DNA of 64,000 nucleotides, taken from positions 814,720,569-814,784,568 of the forward strand of contig NC_081414.1 of NCBI RefSeq assembly GCF_030272615.1, written 5' to 3'. How positions within the stretch are numbered: the first letter of the stretch is position 1; every line of letters starts with the position of its first letter. Of this stretch, positions 11,806 through 23,210 are shown piece by piece. The position numbers and the translations under genes were made by a program. The DNA is from Cryptomeria japonica. Its lineage: Eukaryota; Streptophyta; Pinopsida; Cupressales; Cupressaceae. The notes under the pieces are model-generated. The model was given only the letters and a program-made list of their open reading frames with translations. It made no database searches and was not told where the DNA came from.

Positions 11806-12300
11806 TAGAGAGGTTGGCAGAGAGCGACGATGAGTCTGCCTTATTTCAGCGCCTCTCGGCTATCATTGTTTCAGATATTATCCAAACAATAACTCCCAGA
11901 CGGGCCGCAGAGTGGACCATTTGAATGGGAAGATATTTTACAGAGGACAATATGTAGATTGTCAACATAGAAGATGTGATCTTGTTCGCCAGATTGTCAA
12001 CTTCGTTGACGGTCGCTTTGTATAGGCGACTATGGTCAGTGTATTTTTCCCTTGCGTACTGGCTAGTCACTCTCCCTCAGATTCACATAATGTGTGCTGG
12101 TAGACCCCATTGGAGACATGGACAGTCCCTGGTGCCATACTCCGATGACAGTATCAAGGATGTCACGACATTCTTTCCATGGAACCTGCTTATTATGGAC
12201 TACACCCCCATTTTCACGGGTTATGGTAGTTCACGACCAACATAGAGGTTTGTGAGGATACAAAGTAGATTCCCAATGCAGAGGAGGTTCTCTAATTAAA
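11806..12300 (+). pseudogene. unrecognised coding-like remnant
   Basis: Sensible-looking amino-acid runs appear in more than one frame: SDDESALFQRLSAIIVSD near 11830-11885, RRCDLVRQIVNFVDGRFV near 11967-12020, and a 89-residue open stretch at 11976-12245. I do not recognise a family. It may be a far 3' exon of the MULE gene or an unrelated captured fragment. Stops and frame changes make a single intact product unlikely. Confidence 0.3.
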
Positions 12301-12473
12301 ATTGTATAATGCTCATGTATGACTATGCTATTTTTTATAAAACAGTTAATTTCTATGGTTACATAGTCGATCTTTGTACGTCATTTGTCTCGAATGTTTA
12401 TGATTTATATGTTTGTGTCAGTTATGTTTATAATTTATATGTTTGTCTCTATGCATTTTATATCTCTAGAAAC
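12246..12473. other. AT-rich left flank of the giant Tat-type element
   Basis: No gene seen. The last bases before the LTR (TAGAAAC, 12467-12473) recur directly after the 3' LTR (39216-39222) and form the target-site duplication. Confidence 0.5.
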
Positions 12474-13609
12474 TGTATACACCTAAAAATTGGCTATGAG
12501 CAATTAAATAAATATTTTATATTTATTTTTCTATTAAATAGTTAATTTGAAAAGATTAATTTATTTAATTCATTTTCATGTCTTTCTATTAATTAATATT
12601 TTATTAATTAATTCATTTATCCTATTCCTCTAATTAATTAAATATCTAATATTTAATTATTCCTCTAACCAAGTTAATTAAATATCTAATATTTAGTTAT
12701 CTCCTCCAAACAATTAAGTATCTAATATTTAATAGTTATTTTCCTATCCTATAGTTTCAAATATTAAATAATTCCTAAATTATTTAATTCCCCTTTTCCA
12801 ACTCACCCTCCATTTCCACTTCATTTTCCCTTTGCCAACTCATCAAACATGTGGCTAAGGAAATTAATATTTTTTAAATATTAATTCATCATTTATCCCC
12901 AACTTCCAATCTTAATGAATATTGTGTACGTACACATATTTCATGACCATTTCCTATATTCTCTCAAACACCTTCTACATCTTAGGAAGGACTTGAGTCC
13001 ACTTGTCCTCTCATGCCTAAATTTCCTCCAACCATCCCTATATTCCCGCAGTCAGCAACCCAGTCAAGGTGAGATGAGTGACACTTGTCTTCTCCTCCCC
13101 CCTTTCTCTCAACCTTCATCTTCGCTCATAGCCATCCAAATCTGTAGATCTAATAAGGACCATTGATCTGAGCCACATCATCTTATCTTCTCAAAGTCTA
13201 TAAAACCAAGAGTTTCAGTTGAGAGGAAGTTACTCTTCAAAATTGAGTTCTCATAATAGTTTTCAATCAATCATATGCATCAGTGAGTTTTTGAAGCAAA
13301 TATCATTTAGCATAATTATGTAGCATTTGCATATCTAGCATTAGTTAACTACAAGTTATCAATCCATTCTTCATATGCCATCTTGGAAGCCAATAGTGCA
13401 TTGTCTGAGAGCACACCATTTGCAACCAGGAATAGTGGAGTTAGGACACAATGAGACATAAGTCATGAAGGTAAAATAATGTTTTATTTTAATATATATT
13501 TCATGTAGTTTCATTGGTGGATTTTGAATTTCCTGTATACATTTTCCTTTGTATTTTGTGAAACTAACTTATTGCAGGAAGCATTCTAACGATGAAATTC
13601 AAGCTCACA
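12474..13609 (+). repeat. 5' LTR of giant Tat-type element
   Basis: 1,136 bp, TG...CA. It aligns along its whole length with 38043-39215, apart from small indels such as TTTAATATTTA, present only in the 3' copy near 38095. U3 is extremely AT-rich with repeated TTAATTAAATATCTAATATTTA. The TATA box (TATAAAAC) is at 13199-13206, about 725 bp in. Confidence 0.9.
13199..13206 (+). promoter_or_regulatory. LTR TATA box
   Basis: TATAAAAC follows a C-rich stretch and is conserved at 38778-38785 in the 3' LTR. It is the only good TATA box in the LTR and is the likely start-site determinant for the genomic RNA. Confidence 0.55.
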
Positions 13610-13614
13610 TATTT

Positions 13615-13632
13615 TGGCACCCACCGTGGGGC
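13615..13632 (+). promoter_or_regulatory. candidate primer-binding site
   Basis: TGGCACCCACCGTGGGGC lies 5 bp after the 5' LTR end, where a tRNA primer site is expected, and starts with the obligatory TGG. I could not assign the tRNA with certainty. Confidence 0.5.
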
Positions 13633-13660
13633 TGGACCTCGCATATACCTTTAAAAATCT

Positions 13661-13725
13661 CACAAAAAAAAAAAAAAAAAAAATAAAAATAAATAAATAA
13701 ATAAATAAATAAAAATAAAATTAAC
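13661..13725. repeat. poly(A) and (AAAT)n microsatellite
   Basis: About 20 consecutive A followed by seven or more AAAT units, within the retrotransposon leader. Confidence 0.9.
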
Positions 13726-13765
13726 ATATTTGTAATGCAGATTCACGCCTATGTCAATTTTGATA

Positions 13766-13935
13766 GCGCTTTTGCAGTGCATATGTCATGTAGGTTAGCA
13801 CTTTTGTCAGAAAATCAGCACTTTTGCATAATAGATTGGCACATATGTCATGTAGGTTAGCGCTTTTGTCTAAAAATTAACGCTTTTGTAATGTAGGTTA
13901 GCATTTTTGTAATGCAGGTTAGCGCTTTTGACAAA
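13766..13935 (+). repeat. short tandem array with GCGCTTTTG / GCACTTTTG core
   Basis: At least seven variants of (A/T)GCGCTTTTGT spaced 17-40 bp apart, interleaved with ATATGTCATGTAGGTTAGC. The reverse complement of the same array is found at 37255-37540, close to the 3' LTR of the same element. Confidence 0.75.
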
Positions 13936-14459
13936 AAATTTGTAACCAATTTGAAATTAGGCTTGTGAAAGCCCACCTAAGGTTTATCACTAACTTTTTA
14001 CTATTTTGTAGATTTCTAACAATTTTCTTGCAGATTTGGAGAAGATAACTTAGGATTTAGTGATTTCTTTCCTAGCTTTTTCAAAGTTAGTTAAAAAGAA
14101 CTCATATTTCCTTTTGGGTAAAAAGAACTTCATTTTCAAATTTGGTGTTCTAAAAAGTACCTCACTTGTTTTTGGGCTCTAAAATATAATCACATTTGCA
14201 AGGTAAAAAGAACAACAAATCAAACATCTACTTTCTTGTAAAGTTAGGATTTACACTTCAAATTTTAGGCTCTAAAATGAACAACAATCTTTCATTTTCT
14301 TGCAAAGGTAAAAAGAACAATCAATCTTATTTTGCAAGTTAAAAAGAACTATCAACTTGTCCATTCTTACAAAGCAGGTTACTTTTTGCAAACAAATTTC
14401 TTTTTGTTCACAAGGATTTCCAATTCCTAGTTTAGAAAATCATTTTCTATGTGGGGCTA

Positions 14460-15180
14460 AAATAAACACCATGTTTGTTGGAGAAACATCTCCAAATAGG
14501 GCTTAGCCAACAATTGCTTTGAAAGGATTAAAAAGAACACTTGTATTCCGTGTTTCGAAAGTGGTAGGTATATGCTCTCCCCTTAATTGGGTGAACAAAA
14601 AGCCAAACCCACTCTTTTATGTTTTCAATCAAATCCTTTAGAGGGCCTACCTTCCCGAGCTGCCTTGAGGGGGCCAGTGAGAGGGGAACGACTTAAAGTG
14701 GAAACAGGCTAATACCAAGTCCTTCCAATCCACTATAAATAAATTGTGTTTGTGACGAAAGTTCAAACATGTGCTGATAGGTTCATACCGACACTATGTT
14801 TGTCCATAAACCCTATAAAGTGTAACCTCTATAGGTTGGGAACTTTCTGTATTTACAGAGATGAAAGTGCCACATGTATGGCCACGTGACCCGAAGCCTA
14901 TATTAAAAACCACTTGTACTAGTTGCCAAAATCCTTCTAGTTGTTGGCGCAAGAGGTCAGACCTCTGAAGCGGCTCACATACATATGATTCCTAGTAGAG
15001 ATATAAAGTTTTCCATGGGGAGGTTTCATGGAAACTGGTGCTTGGCTGCCCCGAAGAAGTGAGTGCCGAGGGTGGAGCTAGTGGGGTCAAGCATCTAAAT
15101 ATCCGCTTTGAATAGTGTAGCCTCGAGGGAAACCCCACGTAAGATTCAACAACTATTGTCTCAGCCTGCCATAGGGATTG
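14460..15180 (+). ncRNA. conserved leader block shared by the two Tat elements (possible structured RNA)
   Basis: Several segments match 42600-43250 in the second element: AGGGCCTACCTTCCCGA (14643), CACTATAAATAAAT (14731), AAAATCCTTCTAGTTG (14929) and a near-continuous block of about 115 bp at 15003-15120 (CCATGGGGAGGTTTCATGG, AGAAGTGAGTGCCGAGGG, TGGGGTCAAGCATCTA). A hairpin with stem GTGCTTGG/TCAAGCATC can form at 15038-15095. Conservation in a non-coding leader, while coding parts decay, suggests an RNA role such as packaging, dimerisation or translation. The function is inferred. Confidence 0.45.
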
Positions 15181-16041
15181 TACTTGCTTGTGCATTTTGT
15201 TTATTTCAGCATTGTGTCTTCTATGTCTATAACATGTTCCAAATGGTCAAAAATTGAAGAAAATTATCACCTACAAGAGATCAAAAAAACCAACAAAATA
15301 CTGAAGAAGTGTGATCAAAAGGGTAAAGAAAAAAAAAACATTCCAACACTTGAAATATCAAATCAACATCAGTGTCAAAACATCAAATATCAAAATGATT
15401 CTTGAAGTAAGTTTGTCTCTAAACCATCACGTATTTTCAAACTAGCTCAAACAACTAGGTTACTAATCCAATAGGTTATACCCAAAAGGTTCTATAAACA
15501 TCAAATAATTAACAAGCTATCGATTCAACCATCTTAAGTGCAAAAAGCCAACATCTTTGTCAAGTCTCTCATCAAGATAATCAAATCCTCTATCACGAAA
15601 CTTGATCAAATCTATACTAGGTTCCTAATCTTGGATATATCTTTCCTATTTTGAACCTAGGTTATATCAAAACCAAAATCGCACCAACTTTGGAATCAAA
15701 CAAACTTGTAAATTGTCAAATGCTTGTATGACTTTTAAGTATCACCTTAAGAAAAGAAAACCTAGTTACAAAGCTACTCAGAAAAGGATAACATTCTTGT
15801 ACATCAATTGCAAGATCTTATTGAAACATAGGACATTCCTACACCATTTTCATCACTACTTACATGGCTGTGGTATAGAATTTGACGGTGAAACTTTACA
15901 AAGATGTGCTTTTCAACAAAGAGATGCTTTATCCCAACGAACAAACAATAGTGGTAAAATCAACAAGGCATATCTTCCTAAACCAGTAATCACTTATTGA
16001 CTTTGTCCATTTAAAAATTTAAACAAATTTGAGATAATCAC

Positions 16042-17860
16042 ATGCCAATTTGGACTAGAGCGCAACACGAACAACTTAGAAACAACAACAAATGGAGGAA
16101 GAAGATACTCCTACATTCCAAACTTTTGGATTTACAGCTATTGACGAAGAAGCAGGCAATAGTACCATTAGAGACCTTGAATAGGATTTCAAATTTGATA
16201 GGCTAATGGAAAAATTGTTGGCAAAACAAAAAGAGAAATATCTCTTAATGCTAGCAAAATCTGGAGCTAAACTACCCCAAGACTTTAACATGGAAATCTT
16301 GAAACAACATGCGGAGGCAAGTAATTCCCAAAACACAGATGAGCTGAATAACGAAGATGTGAGTAAAGAAAGCAATGAAGAGACAAGGAAAGAAAAAGAT
16401 GACAAAAGAAAAGAACGTAATGATAAAAGAACTCATGAAGAGACAAGGAAAAACTATGTGGATAACCCATTGTCAAGCCTCACTCAAGAAATACAAACTC
16501 TACAACAACATATACAAGACATGTGAAATGGGACAAGCTCCAAGAGGTATTCATTAGAAGACATATGCCCATATCCCTTTGATTAAAATCTGAATGATAC
16601 CATTTCCGTAACATTGTGAGATTCCTAAATAAGACAAATACAATGGAAAATCTGATCCTCAAGATCACGTTAGGGAGTTTTGTACTCTGAGCATGGAATT
16701 TGCTCATGATGAAACTTACCTTATGTGTCTATTTCTTAGGATTTTAAATGGACAATCAATGGAGTGGTTTTCAAGATTACCATTCGGAATCAAATCCTTT
16801 GAAGAACTTGTGAATAGGTTTATTTCACAATATTCCTACAATATAAGGAATGAAATAACAATGCTAGATCTTTGCAATGTTAAACAAAAGAATGGTGAAT
16901 CTTTTATGATCTTCTTACAACGATGGAAACGCATGTTTAATAGGTATCCCCGAGATGTACTCGATCAAGAAAAAATGGACATATTCATTAATAATCGTAT
17001 CAGTGAAATGAGTTATCGACTAAGGATGCAATGTCCTCCCTCTTTTGCCAAAATGATCGAGAATGGTCTAAAAATAGAGAACGCAATGGTAAAGAAAGGA
17101 GAACTAAAACTTTACAATAATTCATACAACAACAACAACAATGATAAACCCAAGTTTTGGTCAAAGAATAGGAATGTCAGCAATGAAGGAAATGATGATA
17201 ACAATACTACAAAACAACAACAACCAATTTTGAATCTATCAAGTCAAAACCCAAGCAATAACAACCTAGAAAACAATAAAGCCAAGTCCTTTTTCTCTAA
17301 TCCTCAGAGAAAATTCACAAACATTGGAGAATCTTTAGAATCAGCTCTAAAAACTTTGCTTGCTAACAAATTGATCGTTTTACCAGAAGCAAGAATTTAT
17401 GAACCACCAGTCAAGCCAAATTGGTGGAATGACAACCATTTTTGCAATTACCATCGGAATAAAGGACATCTAACAAATGATCGTCAAAGATTCAAACACA
17501 TTATCCAAGGTCTAATTGATAACGGAACCATCACAGTGGATAGCCATAAGACAAATGAGTCACACTTGGCTTTTAAAACTCCAATTCCAAACTTTGATAA
17601 AGGTGAATCATCTCGATCAGAAAATGACAAAGGGAAAACCAAAGTGAATTATGCTTATACATACGATGATGTAGTAAATGTGATTATTGTTAATGAAAAT
17701 CCATCTTCAGAATCAATCAACGTTATCACGAGAAGCAAAGCAAAGGTAACCTTTCCAGGTATAGCAAAAGACTCAACGTCCACATCTCAACAATACAATT
17801 TAGTAGAGCAATTACAATGAATACCCGCTCAAATATCAATTCTAGAACTTCTCAAGGTTT
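16042..17860 (+). pseudogene. gag of giant Tat-type element
   Basis: Likely start ATG at 16042 (MPIWTRAQHEQL) with a frameshift, or the ATG at 16092. A stop lies near 16182 and another ends the first block at 16524. The capsid region (Retrotrans_gag family) begins about 16630 (KYNGKSDPQDHVREF, after a TAA) and runs through MEWFSRLPFGIKSFEELVNRF and LCNVKQKNGESFMIFLQRW to about 17050. A Gln/Asn-rich linker follows. The zinc-binding-like segment CNYHRNKGHLTNDRQ (about 17440-17490) lacks the last Cys of the C-x3-H-x4-H/C pattern retained in the second element. Frame changes: two. It is followed by protease in the same frame. Confidence 0.8.
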
Positions 17861-17865
17861 CACCT

Positions 17866-18300
17866 ATGCATAAAGAAATTTTGGAGAAAGATTTAGTAGA
17901 AACAACGGTTTCAAAAGATTTGGATGTAAATCAGTTCCAAAACATGGTAGGACATCTTATAGATCCTCATTGCTTATCATTTTCTGAAAATTATGATGCA
18001 TCCTTACAACATCCTCACAATGCTCCTTTACATGTTGAAGTCTCCATTAATAAAACTTGTGTCAAACGTGTACTCATAGATGTAGGAGTTGGCTTAAACA
18101 TTTGTGCTTTAAGTTCGATAAAAGCTTTGGGATATTTAGAGAATGCAGTAGACCCAAAAAAGAAAATAACCATCAAGGCTTACAATGAAGCAGAATGTTC
18201 TTCTAAAGGAACTGTTGTGCTACCAATAAGGATAGGACCTGTGGAAAAGGATACATTGTCTCAAGTTTTAGATTTGAATCTCTCCTACAACATTCAAGAC
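17866..18300 (+). pseudogene. retroviral-type aspartic protease domain
   Basis: HVEVSINKTCVKRVLIDVGVGLNIC (split here as HVEVSINKTCVK and VLIDVGVGLNIC, about 18031-18105) is the Tat-type protease start. The active-site Asp is present, but the following Gly-Gly-Ala seen in the second element is Val-Gly-Val. [15 protein letters not shown] and [12 protein letters not shown] complete the fold. A frameshift near 18290 moves the rest ([16 protein letters not shown]) into the frame used by the rest of pol. It would cut gag-pol. Confidence 0.75.
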
Positions 18301-20342
18301 CATGGATTCACAAAATGCAAGCAGTTCCTTCTACATATCATCAATGTGTAAAATTTCCTCATGAAGGAAAATAAATCACTATAATTGCATATTCCAGTCA
18401 ATATTGCAATAATTTGAAGCCAACACAAGATACTAGAGTTCCACATAACAGAGAATCAGTATATCCTACCAAAGAAGTTCAAGCAAAGTTATGGGAAACC
18501 TTTGAAGAAAAGCTCAAGTTAAATGATAAAGGAATGGGAAAGTATTCTTTGAATAATTTTCCACTTTCCCCTAAGTCATATGGAAAACCTACAGATATTC
18601 AATCAAAACCATCAGGAAAATCAAAACATATGTTTAAAGGGACATTTGTTAGTGCTGGAACTCTTGAAGAAGAAAATGAAGACAAAGACATTCTTGGATG
18701 GTTGTACAAAGATGAAGATAAAACTATAGCGACAACAACAAAAGTCAATATTCCCATAAAACAATATGGCAAAGGATATGAAATCATGCAAAAGATGGGG
18801 TATGAAGGAAAAGGACCAATTGGTAAGCAACATCAAGGTATTTTAGAACCTATTTGTTCGCACTCACAATCCATAGAAGATAAATTTGGATTGGGATACT
18901 TAAAGTCTAATCAAAAGCAACATAATCATCAACAAGAAAAATGGAAAAATAAGTCAGTTTCTAAAAAAGAAAATTGGTAAGAAAAGCTACATCAAGCGGT
19001 AGAAACAGTAGCCAATAAACAAAAAGAGAAAGAAGAACATGACAAGAAAGAAGGGCAGATTATCATCCAAGGTGACGAAAATTCTTGTCAACAAGTTCTG
19101 AAAATACAAACAAAGGCAAAATCTGAACAAGATATTCCAGAAGCAGTAAGAATAGAGATGACAGAAATCAGAGAACTTTTTGCACCATACGACATTCCAG
19201 TATGGTATAGTGGAGTAATCTTAGATAAGGATTCAGAGACACATTCTAATAAGTATGAATGGGGACCAGATGTCTTATGTACTATATCAAGTAAAGAACA
19301 TAATGAAGATCAAGCAACTATCACAAAAGAAGACTTGTCTATTACAGAACAAAAAATAAAATTAGAAAGAAGACAAGAGCAACTTAGAATTCAGAGAAAA
19401 GAGGAGTATGCAAAAAGAAAAGAGAATGACAAAAATAGAAAAGCAATGCCACAAGAAACACAAACATGGATTAGATATGGAAGAACCATAGAAGAACTGA
19501 GAGATAGTCAAGATGGACTAACTATTAGTCCAGAAAAAGCCGAGTTTGAAAGGAGACAAAATCTATTAAAAGAATCCTCTTTATCATGTACACAAGTATA
19601 TCAAATCCAAAATGCAAATGAGGTCAATCAAGAAGGAATTTGCAATATCAAAGACGTGTGTGTTGATATGATCCATTCATTTAAGGGACAAACGTCAATT
19701 GAAGAACCACTTGAGTGTGAACTACAAAATGCTAATATAAATTTTGTTAAGACTAATTTAGAAACACTTGAGAAATACAATCCTCAAAAACATCTAATCT
19801 ATGATGATACCTATTTTATGCCAAATTATGATCATTTTGTCATGAATGTTGAAACACCTAATGATGACAGTGATTATGATTTACCCCTTGTTCATCCTGA
19901 ACTAATTGATTGGGATAATTTAGACAATCCTGAACTGAATGTCTTTTCCAATGATCATGATTTAGCCATGTACCTTAACGTTGCTAAACCCATCCCACTT
20001 AAGATATTTTCCATTGCAGAATCAAGTGATGTTTCTCATAGACAGGAAAATGCCAAACTTTCCAGTCGCAAAAGCGAAATAAAACAAGGAAAGAGACCTA
20101 TTGTTGAAAACCATTTCATGGCAACATTAGATCAATCAAAAGAGAAAACAAAGGATGTAACTGATGGTGAAAACCTCCTTGAGGCACTAGAAGATAGAAA
20201 GTTTGACATTTTTCCTGCATATTTTCAAGAGAGATCCGCTATCCTGATAGAACCAACAGAAGCAATAAACATTGATACATCAAAAGATCCTAAAATACTT
20301 CATTTTGCTGCCTTATTATCAGAAAGAGAGAGGAAAGAATAA
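18301..20342 (+). pseudogene. protease-RT linker with G-patch-like motif
   Basis: About 680 residues between protease and RT, far longer than in chromovirus-type gypsy elements. A G-patch-like motif lies at about 18762-18855 (YGKGYEIMQKMGYEGKG then GILEPI and FGLGY). Most of the rest is Lys/Glu/Gln-rich (for example 19330-19520) or acidic (about 19800-19960) without a recognised fold. Stops occur at about 18348, 18383, 18978 and 20340, but the frame is otherwise continuous into RT. G-patch modules bind RNA or helicases in host proteins; the role here is inferred. Confidence 0.65.
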
Positions 20343-20902
20343 ATGAAATTCTTTAAGAAAAGACAAATAATTTTTTCTTGGTCTTATGCAGATATGCCAA
20401 GACTTAACCCAGATCTTATCATGCATCATCTTAATGTGGATTTAAAAGAAAAACCTGTTAAGCAGAAGCTAAGAAAGGTGCATCCACATATTGCTCTCCT
20501 TGTGAAAACAGAGCTCAAGAAACTATTAGAAGTGGGTTTCATAAGACCACTAGCTTATCCAGAACGGGTTTCAAGTATTGTACCAGTATCAAAACTAGAT
20601 AAAAGCATAAGGGTTTGTATGGATTTCAGAGACCTAAATAAAGCATGTCCAAAAGATGATTTCCCGCTACCAAACATTGATATCATAGTGGACTTATCAG
20701 TAGGACATGATATGTTTTCATTAATGGATGGCTTCTCAGGATATAATCAAATAAGAATCGCACCTGAAGATCAAGAGAAGACAAATTTCACCTGTGTGTG
20801 GGAAACATATTGCTGGAATGTTATGCCATTTGGGCTGAAGAATGCAGGAGTGACTTATCAAAGGGCCATGACGATAATTTTCCATGATATGATGCATACA
20901 TT
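20343..20902 (+). pseudogene. Ty3/gypsy reverse transcriptase, N-terminal part (split by insertion)
   Basis: KLRKVHPHIALLVKTELKKLLEVGFIR, VPVSKLDKSIRVCMDFRDLNKACPKDDFPLPNID and FSLMDGFSGYNQIRIAPED are intact RT fingers and palm motifs, including the first catalytic Asp (LMDG). The frame runs to MMHTF, where the nested copia-type element interrupts it. The remainder of the domain resumes at 28611 five residues before YVDD. Confidence 0.9.
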
Positions 20903-22008
20903 TGTTGGCATTTTTGTTGTTTATGTTGTGATTGTCATTGATGGACACACACTTGTATTGAGATCCCCTTTATATGTATGAGCTCATGCTCAATCGGTAT
21001 TTGTTCCAACTGGTATGTTGTATACTAGTCTTTAGACTAGTGGTGATTTTGCAGAATGTGTTTCCCGGTCTGAAGTGGCATGACGACCCCAAGTGGTTCG
21101 TAGATCACAAGCGGTATGAGGGAGAAAAGTGGCACAACACATTCTTACCAGTCTTCATTTTTGACAAACCAGCAACCAGTATTTTGTATGAACTGGTAAT
21201 ACTTTGTGATGAGTTACCAATCCACCGATTGGTTGACGGTGCTTTTTGTGTCGTGTTACTGAGTATGTCTAGATTCATTGAACCTAGGAAATTGTAATGA
21301 AATCTTATTGGACCGACATGAAATCAGATTCCTCTAAAAGAACATCATGTCTAGGGTTTTATGTTGTTGCTGAAAGGGTTAATGTTGAGCTAGGGTTTAA
21401 GGTGGAAGTTGAGAACGATCTCATATGAGAATATCAAGTTGTAACTGTGAGAGAGAGAGAAGGCTGAAGTAATGCTGGAATGTATTAGCTGTGAGCAATA
21501 CTAGATCTAACCAAGTAGCTTGTGCTATTAGATAGATCAAACACTTGTTGATTACTCACATCTTTGACAAGTCTGTAGCCCTTAACAGGGTAGGCCTCAA
21601 AGCCTTTGTAAAATCCTTTAACAACGTGGTTCACACATGTGAATCTAAAATCCTCTAACAAGGTAGTCTTTAATCAGACTTATCTCCTAGCAGAGATTGA
21701 GATTCCTAACAGGATCTGTTCTGGTGAAGAACATTGTAAGACCTTAACTGGTCTGGTTTCTATTCTGCAGATATGACTTGTGAGTTCCATCTCACCGTGG
21801 TTTTTTCCAGTTGGGTTTCCATGTCAAATATCTTGTGTTATGGTTGTATTGCTTTTGTGGGTGAATGCTTTATTTGCATTTTGGTTTGTATGTGTGGTAA
21901 CCAGTCTGACTGTTAGACTGCTTTACCGGTTTATCTTTAGACTGTGTGAGTGTTTTAGTGCAGTAATTTTTGGCATACTAATTCACCCCCCCCTCTTAGT
22001 ATTCATCA
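20903..22008 (+). repeat. 5' LTR of nested copia-type element
   Basis: 1,106 bp. It matches 27479-28605 throughout. The main length difference is a segment near 27817 (CGACACATTGACGATG) absent from the 5' copy. U3 carries repeated variants of ACCGGTAT / AACTGGTAT (near 20993, 21009, 21173, 21192). A GAGAGAGAGA run lies near 21451. Several single-base differences between copies are C/T or G/A. Confidence 0.92.
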
Positions 22009-22010
22009 AT

Positions 22011-22022
22011 TGGTATCAGAGC
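22011..22022 (+). promoter_or_regulatory. primer-binding site for initiator Met tRNA
   Basis: TGGTATCAGAGC two bases after the 5' LTR is the classical plant copia primer site, complementary to the 3' end of initiator methionine tRNA. Confidence 0.9.
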
Positions 22023-22058
22023 CTATCTTTCTATAAGTTTAACCACTTGGAAAGAGAT

Positions 22059-23210
22059 ATGGGGGAATACACCATGAGGGAACTTACTCAATGACTCACT
22101 AAGTCTGAGCAAGCCTATGATGATCTTATGGTCAAATACAAGGCATCTCAAGCAAAAAGGAGAGAACATGCAGAGAAGCTGATGGAACTATCTGAAAGCA
22201 GTTTTGAAGATGAAGCTAACATGGAAGCTATGATTGCTGAAGTAAATAAGTTGAATGATTCAAACTCCAATCTGAGAAAGGAGTTGGAAGGACTGACTAT
22301 TAGGTTTAGTCAAGAGCTTGAGAACCGGAGAAAAGCTGAAGATCGGATAAAGGATAGAGATCATGAGATCTCCAATTTGAAACAAGAGATTAGTGCACTG
22401 ACTGCTTGCCTTCATGAGAACAGAATGGAAAAAGAAGACATGCAAGGAGAACTGAACATTGCCATCTCTGAAAATGCAAGTCTAATGGAGACAAACACTG
22501 CTATTTCCAAAGAACTCTTTGAGTCGAAGGAAATACTTGCTAAGTTTGGCAAAAGTACTATCAAGCTAGAGCAAAAGCTTGAGTCATCTAGATCGACAAA
22601 GAATACCAATGGTCTTGGTTTTTTTGGACATGAGGAAGGAGAATCCTCAGGAACAAATGCTGAAGCATCAAAGAAGCAACCGACACTCAAAGGAAAAGGT
22701 AAGCAAAAATTCAAACCTGTTTGCTTTAACTATCTTAAAGAAGGACACACTATCAATGTATGTAGGAGAAAAGCCTACAATAATTTTCCTTGTTTTATCA
22801 ACAATGTACCTAGATCCAATAAGTTTAATGGTCATTGTTATGCATGCAACAAGTTTGGGCATAGAGCATTTGAATGCAGGTCTGTAATGGATAACATTGG
22901 AAGATATCCTCAGAGGACCCAAGGAACTGGTCCTGAACCTTTTATGAACCGGAACCACAATTGGTTTAATGTCTTCAATCATCAGTCGAGAAGCGGTGGT
23001 CATCAAGTGGCAACTGGATGGAGAGAAAGTTGTATGATCTGCCATGGTCATGGTCACACTGTTGCAACATGCAGAAGGAAGAATAGAAACATGTACAATG
23101 GAACTTGGAGAGCACCTGGACTTGTTTGCTATCACAACAACAAACCGGGTCACATTGCAAGATTTTGCAGAAGCAGAAAAAGTATATCTGATGATATACC
23201 GGTCACTTAG
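22059..23210 (+). pseudogene. gag-like protein with coiled coil and four zinc-knuckle motifs
   Basis: ATG at 22059 (MGEYTMRELTQ), one TGA at 22092, then open from 22095 to 23210. Residues corresponding to 22130-22600 are a Glu/Lys/Leu-rich coiled coil. Zinc knuckles follow: CFNYLKEGHTINVC (second Cys is Tyr), CYACNKFGHRAFEC (intact CX2CX4HX4C), CMICHGHGHTVATC (intact) and CYHNNKPGHIARFC (second Cys is Asn). No capsid (UBN2-type) domain is recognisable, so this may be the C-terminal part of a shortened gag. It would package RNA of the element together with pol supplied in trans. Confidence 0.75.

Larger units (their letters stand above)
13610..16041 (+). other. long untranslated leader of giant Tat-type element
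   Basis: 2.4 kb without a convincing gene. Contents in order: primer-site region; an A-run with AAAT repeats (13661-13725); an array of GCGCTTTTG units (13766-13935); AT-rich sequence with repeated AAAAAGAAC phrases (14090-14360); a block conserved with the second Tat element (about 14460-15180); then AT-rich sequence to the gag start. A 95-codon frame at 15713-16000 is open but has no recognisable features. Ogre-type elements can carry an extra frame before gag; I cannot support that here. Confidence 0.5.

Noticed and set aside
13766-13935. CRISPR-like array
   Set aside because: Units are short, degenerate and irregularly spaced, within a plant retrotransposon leader.
15178-16000. Small plus-strand frames in the Tat leader as an Ogre-type ORF1
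   Set aside because: Short, no recognisable motif and not conserved in the second element's leader.
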